Source: an uncultured Christensenella sp.
GTDB taxonomy: Bacteria; Bacillota; Clostridia; Christensenellales; UBA1242
Assembly: GCA_905203645.1 (NCBI GenBank)
Contig: CAJKWP010000007.1
Location: 1 to 28,281, forward strand
Direction: 5' to 3'
Length of the DNA: 28,281 nt
A program made the position numbers and the translations under genes. The notes below the pieces were generated by a model. The model saw only the letters and a list, made by a program, of their open reading frames with translations, was not told the origin of the DNA and ran no database searches. Positions 23,931 to 28,281 of this stretch are shown in pieces. Within the stretch, counting starts at the first letter, position 1. Each line of letters starts with the position of its first letter.

Positions 23931-25287
23931 AATCGTTTTGAACGACAATCATGTCATTTTTGTTGGCAAGATTATTTTTTGTTACGATTGATGACAATTG
24001 GTTTTGCCCCAGTGTATCAAGATTGTCAGTTTCAGCAAAATATGGAATAACACCCCAATAAAGTGACAGTTGATTGTAAGTTGTTTTGTCATTTGTTATA
24101 ACAAAAAGTATATTGCTTGGATGAAGGGAAGAAGTCAAGATTGCGTTTTGTCCATCTTTTGTTTTCAAAACCACAAGTTTTGCACCCAAATATTTTGCAG
24201 TTTTGCAAGTATCAAAGCAGACTTTTTGATTTTTGCAAAAATACTTTGTATCCAAGTTCAAAAAATCTTTTTTGTAATTTATACTTTTTTCTGTGCGGTT
24301 CAATATTTTTGCCATAGTCTTTGTTGTAAGAAAAGGATATTTTCCAATAGCCGTTTCGCCAGAAAGCATTGTCGCGGTTGATTTTTCAAAAATAGCATTT
24401 GCACAATCGCTGACTTCGGCACGAGTAGGGCGAGGTGAACTTGTCATACTTTCAATCATTTCGGTTGCTATTATGCAAACTTTTCCCATCTGTTTGCACA
24501 ATGCGGTTGCCTTTTTTTGAAAAACAGGTACACTTTCAAGTGGAATTTCTACACCAAGGTCACCCCTTGCAACCATTATGCCGTCACAAGCGTTCAAAAT
24601 TTCTTTCAAGTTTTTTATACCTGCACCATTTTCAATTTTTGCAATCAATTTTGCTCTGCTGCCAATTTTGTCCAAAAATTGTTTCAATTCAATCAAATCT
24701 TGCGAACTGCTTACAAACGAACACGCAACAAAGTCAACGCCGTTTTTTGTTGCAAAAAGCAAATCTTTTTTGTCAACATCGCTCAAATATTCGTGCTTTG
24801 GAACAATGTTTGGGATATTGAGTCCTTTTCCGTTTGTAAGTTTGCCACCAAACAACACTTTACATTCTATCTCGGTTTTTGATACTGACTTTACTTTCAA
24901 AACAATCATGCCATTGTTTGCATATATTTTTTCGCCGACTTTTACTTGATTTACAAGATTTTTGTATGCAAGGCTGACAATACTGTCGTTTCCAATAACT
25001 TCATTTGTAGTCAGGGTAAATGTTTGATTTTTTTCAAGTATAACGAAATTATTTTTAAATTTTTTTATTCTTATTTCAGGACCTTTTGTATCAGCCATAA
25101 TTGCTATGGCTGTGCCAAGTTCGTTGCGCACAGTTTTTATATTGTCTATAGTTGTTTTAAAAGTCAATTCATCACCGTGGCTCATGTTTATGCGGGCAAC
25201 GTTCATACCGCTCAATGCAAGTTTTCTCAAGTTTTGTACAGTGTCACAAGCGGGACCGATAGTGCAGACTATTTTTGTTTTCCTCAT
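23902..25287 (-). CDS. pyk: Pyruvate kinase
   Basis: Converts phosphoenolpyruvate and ADP to pyruvate and ATP. The 461-residue protein starts MRKTKIVCTIGPA, then ARINMSHG (K+ site Asn/Ser/His kept) and MADTKGPEIR. The catalytic Lys/Glu motif is IAKIENGAGI, with ARGDLGVEIP after it. It then has ATEMIESMTSSPRPTRAEVSD and SGETAIGKYP. The usual ATQMLDSM is ATEMIESM here. It lacks the extra C-terminal PEP-utilising domain found in Bacillus pyruvate kinase and the regulatory C-domain is short. The start is the ATG at 25287 with AAGGA nine bases upstream; an upstream in-frame ATG at 25308 precedes the ribosome binding site. The stop codon lies inside a hairpin. Confidence 0.95.
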   Translation of the reverse strand: MRKTKIVCTIGPACDTVQNLRKLALSGMNVARINMSHGDELTFKTTIDNIKTVRNELGTAIAIMADTKGPEIRIKKFKNNFVILEKNQTFTLTTNEVIGNDSIVSLAYKNLVNQVKVGEKIYANNGMIVLKVKSVSKTEIECKVLFGGKLTNGKGLNIPNIVPKHEYLSDVDKKDLLFATKNGVDFVACSFVSSSQDLIELKQFLDKIGSRAKLIAKIENGAGIKNLKEILNACDGIMVARGDLGVEIPLESVPVFQKKATALCKQMGKVCIIATEMIESMTSSPRPTRAEVSDCANAIFEKSTATMLSGETAIGKYPFLTTKTMAKILNRTEKSINYKKDFLNLDTKYFCKNQKVCFDTCKTAKYLGAKLVVLKTKDGQNAILTSSLHPSNILFVITNDKTTYNQLSLYWGVIPYFAETDNLDTLGQNQLSSIVTKNNLANKNDMIVVQNDFENCTSFVL

Positions 25288-25312
25288 AATTTTTTCCTTT
25301 TTTGACATAAAT

Positions 25313-25342
25313 AGTTTAACAAAAAAAACAAGTTTAAATCAA
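25313..25342 (-). promoter_or_regulatory. Candidate sigma-A promoter of pyk
   Basis: Minus strand: TTGATT (25342-25337), 18 bases, TAAACT (25318-25313). The -35 box overlaps a perfect inverted repeat at 25339-25354. Confidence 0.55.
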
Positions 25343-25354
25343 ACAAATGTTTGA
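25339..25354. promoter_or_regulatory. Perfect inverted repeat between divergent promoters (candidate operator)
   Basis: TCAAACA (25339-25345), two bases, TGTTTGA (25348-25354). It overlaps the pyk -35 box and ends seven bases before the -35 box of the divergent gene, the position expected of an operator. No regulator is identified. Confidence 0.45.
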
Positions 25355-25361
25355 TATCTTT

Positions 25362-25391
25362 TTGACTTGTTTCAAGATTATTTGCTATAAT
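25362..25391 (+). promoter_or_regulatory. Sigma-A promoter of the Lys/Pro-tail protein gene
   Basis: TTGACT (25362-25367), 18 bases, perfect TATAAT (25386-25391), followed by a GGGGG purine block and ATG at 25413. Confidence 0.75.
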
Positions 25392-25412
25392 TATATAGAA
25401 ATAGGGGGTAAC

Positions 25413-26594
25413 ATGGAAAATTTGTATAACGACAATGCGGTCCGACATGGCTTTTTCAAAATCAATCCAATATTGATTATTGTTTTGATGGTAATCTTTA
25501 TTCCGGTTTCTGTTTTGACTTCGATATGCTATTTTCAAACAAAAATGAATAACAATTTGCCAACCTTTTTTTCATCGATAGTTGTAACAAGTGACGCCAA
25601 GATTGAAGAAAAAAATATAAGTGTTGGCGACAAAATTTTGATAAAAAAACAAGGAAAAGAACTTTCCGAACAGATTGTACAAATAGACATCAACAACAAA
25701 GTTTTGGTTGCCTACTTTGATGCTGTTGAAGAAGAAACTGACAATGGCTCACCAGTGCGTATTGGATATTTGCAATATTTTGGCAAAGATGCCGACAACC
25801 AATGGGTTTACGGTTTTGTTGGGAATGAGAAATTGATAATAAGTGAAGCAATTATTGGTATTTATCAAACAAACAGTTCGGCTAAAATTGGACTTACATC
25901 GTTTGCATCATCCAATATTGGACTCGTGCTGTTTTCTTTGTTGCCTCTTGGCACAATATTTATTTTGCTTATTTTGGACATTTTTGAACAAAAGCGTTTA
26001 AAAGTAACAAATCAAGAAATTCAATGGACTTTGCATCCCGAAGCAAAAGTTGAAAAGAAAGAAAATAAAGACTTGGGTAAAGAAAAGGTTGCAAAAGACG
26101 CACCAAAACAGTCAGAACCACAAAAGCCTGCACAACCAGAAAAGCCTGTTGAACCTCAAAAGCCTGTACAACCAGAAAAAACAGTTGAAGTACAAAAATC
26201 TGTTCAACCAGAAAAACCTGCCGCACAACCTGCTGCACAGCCTGCGAAACCTGTTCCAACAAAAGCACCAGCACAGCAAGGGAAGCCAATTCCACAAAAG
26301 CCTGCGGTTGCAAATGCCCCTGCAAAACCAGCACAAGATGCAAAAGTTCAAAAAACAACTGGTCAACCTGCAAAACCTGTTGCGCCTGCAAAACCAAATG
26401 CAGTTCCACAAAAGCCAAGTGCACCACAGCAAAAGACAGATGTGGTTCCACCAAAACCAAGTGCACCGCAAAAACCAACTGCACCTGCAAAACCAAGTGC
26501 ACCGCAAAAACCAACTGCACCTGCAAAAGCAAGCACTCCACCAAAGCCAAATGCAGTGCCACAAAGACCGGCAAACTTGCCACCAAAAAAATAA
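25413..26594 (+). CDS. Two-TM protein with degenerate signal-peptidase-like ectodomain and Lys/Pro/Ala-rich tail
   Basis: The 393-residue product has a short cytoplasmic start, TM1 (about 17-41), an external domain (42-167), TM2 (168-191) and a cytoplasmic tail of about 200 residues. The external domain contains SVGDKILIKK (70-79) and ends NEKLIISEAIIGIY, which resembles the strands around the active site of S26 signal peptidases (SipW/eukaryotic type). The catalytic Ser-Met motif before VGD is missing, so proteolysis is unlikely. From residue 231 the tail repeats PQKP, PEKP and APAKP units, is highly basic and is probably disordered; it could bind nucleic acid or acidic partners. The start is the ATG after GGGGG; an earlier in-frame ATG at 25347 precedes the promoter. 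I know of no characterised homologue with this combination. Confidence 0.75.
   Translation: MENLYNDNAVRHGFFKINPILIIVLMVIFIPVSVLTSICYFQTKMNNNLPTFFSSIVVTSDAKIEEKNISVGDKILIKKQGKELSEQIVQIDINNKVLVAYFDAVEEETDNGSPVRIGYLQYFGKDADNQWVYGFVGNEKLIISEAIIGIYQTNSSAKIGLTSFASSNIGLVLFSLLPLGTIFILLILDIFEQKRLKVTNQEIQWTLHPEAKVEKKENKDLGKEKVAKDAPKQSEPQKPAQPEKPVEPQKPVQPEKTVEVQKSVQPEKPAAQPAAQPAKPVPTKAPAQQGKPIPQKPAVANAPAKPAQDAKVQKTTGQPAKPVAPAKPNAVPQKPSAPQQKTDVVPPKPSAPQKPTAPAKPSAPQKPTAPAKASTPPKPNAVPQRPANLPPKK
26457..26528 (+). repeat. Perfect 36-base tandem duplication in the Lys/Pro tail
   Basis: Two identical 36-base copies (26457-26492 and 26493-26528) each encode a 12-residue unit of the type PSAPQKPTAPAK. The identity at third positions points to a recent duplication or slippage, so copy number may vary between strains. 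Confidence 0.9.
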
Positions 26595-26602
26595 GATATT
26601 TC

Positions 26603-26632
26603 AAAAATGCAACAAACCAGTTGCATTTTTTT
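26603..26632 (+). terminator. Rho-independent terminator
   Basis: AAAAATGCAAC (26603-26613) pairs perfectly with GTTGCATTTTT (26620-26630), with a six-base loop and a T-run. It begins nine bases after the stop codon. Confidence 0.93.
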
Positions 26633-26642
26633 ATCTGTTTTT

Positions 26643-26671
26643 TTGTTGTTTATTTTCAAAAAAAATACAAA
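26643..26671 (+). promoter_or_regulatory. Candidate promoter close to the SpoVB-like start codon
   Basis: TTGTTG (26643-26648), 17 bases, TACAAA (26666-26671). The predicted transcript start is about four bases before ATG 26682. Both hexamers deviate from consensus, so this is tentative. Confidence 0.4.
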
Positions 26672-26681
26672 TGCTAGTTAT

Positions 26682-28214
26682 ATGAAAAAAAATGTTTTTT
26701 CAAGTGCAATACTTTTGAGTTTTGGTGGAATTATTTGCAAATTTATGGGTGCTGTATACAAAATTCCACTTGCAAATATTTTGGGAGCGGAAGGCATAGG
26801 TATTTATCAACTTGCATATCCTTTGTATGCTTTTTTGCTGGTTTTTGTAAGTGGTGGCATCCCTTATTCACTTTCGTGTTTTGTTGCAAAAGCAAGGGCA
26901 GAAGGCAAGCAAAACAAAATATCAGGATATTTTTACAGTGCATTTTTTTATTCTTTTGCACTTGGTATATGTTTTGCACTTTTTATGATTTGTTTTTCAA
27001 AAGTTTTGGCAAACTTCCAGGGGAATGCTCTTGCATGGCAAAGTTACGTTGGCTTTGGTTTGTCAATTTTGTTTTCTTGTCTTATTCCATGTTTCAGGGG
27101 ATTGTTTCAAGGGTATGAAAATTATATTCCAACGTTTGTTTCACAAATTTTGGAACAACTTGCAAAACTTGTTTTAGGATTGTTTTTTTCTTACGTTCTT
27201 GCAAAAAGTTCATTACAGTTGGGCGTTTTTGGGGCATCGCTTGGCGTTTTGGCAGGTGAACTGATTGCATTTTTTTACTTGCTTGTGTGTTTTTTGTCAA
27301 ACAAAAAAAAGTACATATTTGAAAATACTATTTACAAAAATGATGCAAAAAAGTTTTTCAAATTTTTTGTTGGAATAATGCTTGCTTCAATCATAACTCC
27401 ATTTTTGAATGTGTATCAATCATTTGTTGTTATACCCGTGCTTGAAAGTTTAAACTTTACAAAAAACTTTGCAACAAGTGTCTATGGAATACAAACTGGA
27501 ATGATAAATCCAATAACAAATTTTCCTTTGGTTTTCTCTTCGGCACTTGCGATTGTGCTTATGCCAAATTTGGGATATTTGTTTTCAAAAGACAAAGAAA
27601 AAGCAAAGCAAATGCTTTGCAAAAGTTTGAAAAGTGTTTTTGTGCTCAGTGTTCCTTGTATGATTGGTCTTTTTGTTTTAGCAAAACCAATACTTTCGTT
27701 GGTGTTTTCTTCACTCGACCAAAACATGATGGATATAGCCCAAAACTTTTTGAAAATATCTGCTTTTTCAATCTTGTTTATGGTTTTGTCGCAAGTGTGC
27801 ACAATTGCACTTCAAGGTGCAATTGTGCAATGGAAAGCATTTTGGTGTATGTTTGTATTTGCTATTTTTTACGTTATTCTTTTGCCAATCTTTCTTGCTC
27901 TTTTTGGTATCTATGGATTTGCCTTGTGTTCGGTTTTGTGTTATGGATTTTTGGCAACAACAGAAATATTTTTCCTTAAAAAAATATATATGATAAAGTT
28001 GGATTTCAAAACATTGGTTGTTCCATTTATTGCAAGTGTTTTTATGGGTGTTTTGACAAACTTTATTTACAAATTATTATATACCTTTTCAAACGTTTTG
28101 GCGGTTTTTGTTTGTATTTTAATTGCCATATTATTTTATTTTTTAGCTTTATTTATTTTTGGAATAATTACAAAAAAAGAATTATTATTTTTTGTAAAAA
28201 AAACAACAAAATAA
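26682..28214 (+). CDS. SpoVB/MurJ-like polysaccharide-lipid flippase (MATE-like family)
   Basis: The 510-residue integral membrane protein starts MKKNVFSSAILLSFGGIICKF with the family motif GAVYKIPLANILGAEGIGIY and YPLYAFLLVFVSGGIPYSLS. It has about 14 predicted membrane segments and RGLFQGYENYIPT near 140-155. This matches the SpoVB/YabM branch of the MVF/MATE superfamily, which moves lipid-linked sugars (peptidoglycan or spore cortex precursors) across the membrane. SpoVB-like genes lie close to pth-mfd in Bacillus; here the gene lies 22 kb away. The in-frame ATG at 26607 lies within the preceding terminator, so 26682 is preferred; there is no Shine-Dalgarno. Whether it is the vegetative or sporulation paralogue cannot be decided. 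Confidence 0.88.
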   Translation: MKKNVFSSAILLSFGGIICKFMGAVYKIPLANILGAEGIGIYQLAYPLYAFLLVFVSGGIPYSLSCFVAKARAEGKQNKISGYFYSAFFYSFALGICFALFMICFSKVLANFQGNALAWQSYVGFGLSILFSCLIPCFRGLFQGYENYIPTFVSQILEQLAKLVLGLFFSYVLAKSSLQLGVFGASLGVLAGELIAFFYLLVCFLSNKKKYIFENTIYKNDAKKFFKFFVGIMLASIITPFLNVYQSFVVIPVLESLNFTKNFATSVYGIQTGMINPITNFPLVFSSALAIVLMPNLGYLFSKDKEKAKQMLCKSLKSVFVLSVPCMIGLFVLAKPILSLVFSSLDQNMMDIAQNFLKISAFSILFMVLSQVCTIALQGAIVQWKAFWCMFVFAIFYVILLPIFLALFGIYGFALCSVLCYGFLATTEIFFLKKIYMIKLDFKTLVVPFIASVFMGVLTNFIYKLLYTFSNVLAVFVCILIAILFYFLALFIFGIITKKELLFFVKKTTK

Positions 28215-28243
28215 AAAGCGAAATCCTTTTATTTTGTGTTGTT
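28202..28243 (+). terminator. Probable terminator overlapping the SpoVB-like stop codon
   Basis: CAAAATAAAA (28207-28216) pairs with TTTTATTTTG (28227-28236), extended by AACAA/TTGTT after a two-base bulge, and T-rich sequence follows. The stem is very A-T rich. Confidence 0.5.
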
Positions 28244-28281
28244 TGATATTTTGTTGTTTTTTATGATTAGTTTTAATTTTT

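Noticed and set aside
25106..25354. Plus-strand open frames over the pyk 5' region
   Set aside because: They are antisense to well-conserved pyruvate kinase motifs and lack a ribosome binding site.
26457..26528. Repeats in the Lys/Pro tail considered as a CRISPR-like array
   Set aside because: The copies are contiguous with no spacers and are in frame with a protein repeat.
25969..26604. Long alternative frames opposite and beside the Lys/Pro tail
   Set aside because: Repetitive C/A-rich coding DNA leaves several frames open by chance; only the frame joined to the two-TM domain has a promoter and start.

Overview
The window looks like chromosomal DNA from an A+T-rich, Gram-positive, endospore-forming member of the Clostridia, probably an uncultured gut-type lineage. 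The evidence is: a germination protease (gpr) divergent from rpsT as in other Firmicutes; the pth-mfd-prsA order; a YlmC/YmxH-type PRC-barrel protein; a SpoVB/MurJ-like flippase; strong AGGAGG-type ribosome binding sites; a lipobox; and many hairpin-plus-U-run terminators. TGA is used as a stop codon, so there is no sign of recoding. The species assignment is inference. I saw no rRNA, tRNA, CRISPR array, insertion sequence or phage gene.

Layout. 96-5815: pth, mfd and a large PrsA-like foldase lipoprotein. 5846-7902: a UPF0104/MprF-type membrane protein and a tail-anchored J-domain protein. 7948-9782: rpsT (minus) back to back with gpr, then a convergent Cys-containing protein with a sigma-K-like promoter (candidate spore surface protein). 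9857-13509: gap, a stand-alone E2-acyltransferase-like protein that lacks the catalytic His, and gpmI; this block is visibly richer in G+C. 13613-13888: an orphan HicB-like gene. 14175-22080: four exported or membrane-anchored proteins of unknown function (one frameshifted in a T8 tract, one with BspA-type leucine-rich repeats), interleaved with a PRC-barrel protein, a Myb/SANT-like sporulation-type regulator and one unknown protein. 22190-25287: ddl, rsmD and pyk. 25413-28214: a two-TM protein with a degenerate signal-peptidase-like ectodomain and a long Lys/Pro/Ala tail, then a MATE/SpoVB-type flippase.

How the genes fit together. Most genes appear to be transcribed singly, each with its own promoter and terminator; pth-mfd is the clearest operon. 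Three glycolytic genes (gap, gpmI, pyk) are present but separated rather than in the usual gap-pgk-tpiA-gpmI-eno cluster. Sporulation is represented by gpr with a near-perfect sigma-G -10 element, by the sigma-K-like gene, and by the PRC-barrel and SANT-like pair. Cell-envelope functions (foldase, ddl, flippase, exported proteins) dominate the rest.

The most striking sequence-level pattern is a set of genes (5846, 7300, 15507, 23353, 26682) whose start codon lies only 7-11 bases after a recognisable -10 box with no usable Shine-Dalgarno, which suggests leaderless or near-leaderless transcripts. I found no convincing wholly new multi-gene system. The best leads are the leaderless set, the homopolymer frameshift in an exported protein, the E2-like protein without its catalytic His, and the cluster of unknown exported proteins. 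All motif and promoter calls were made by eye.
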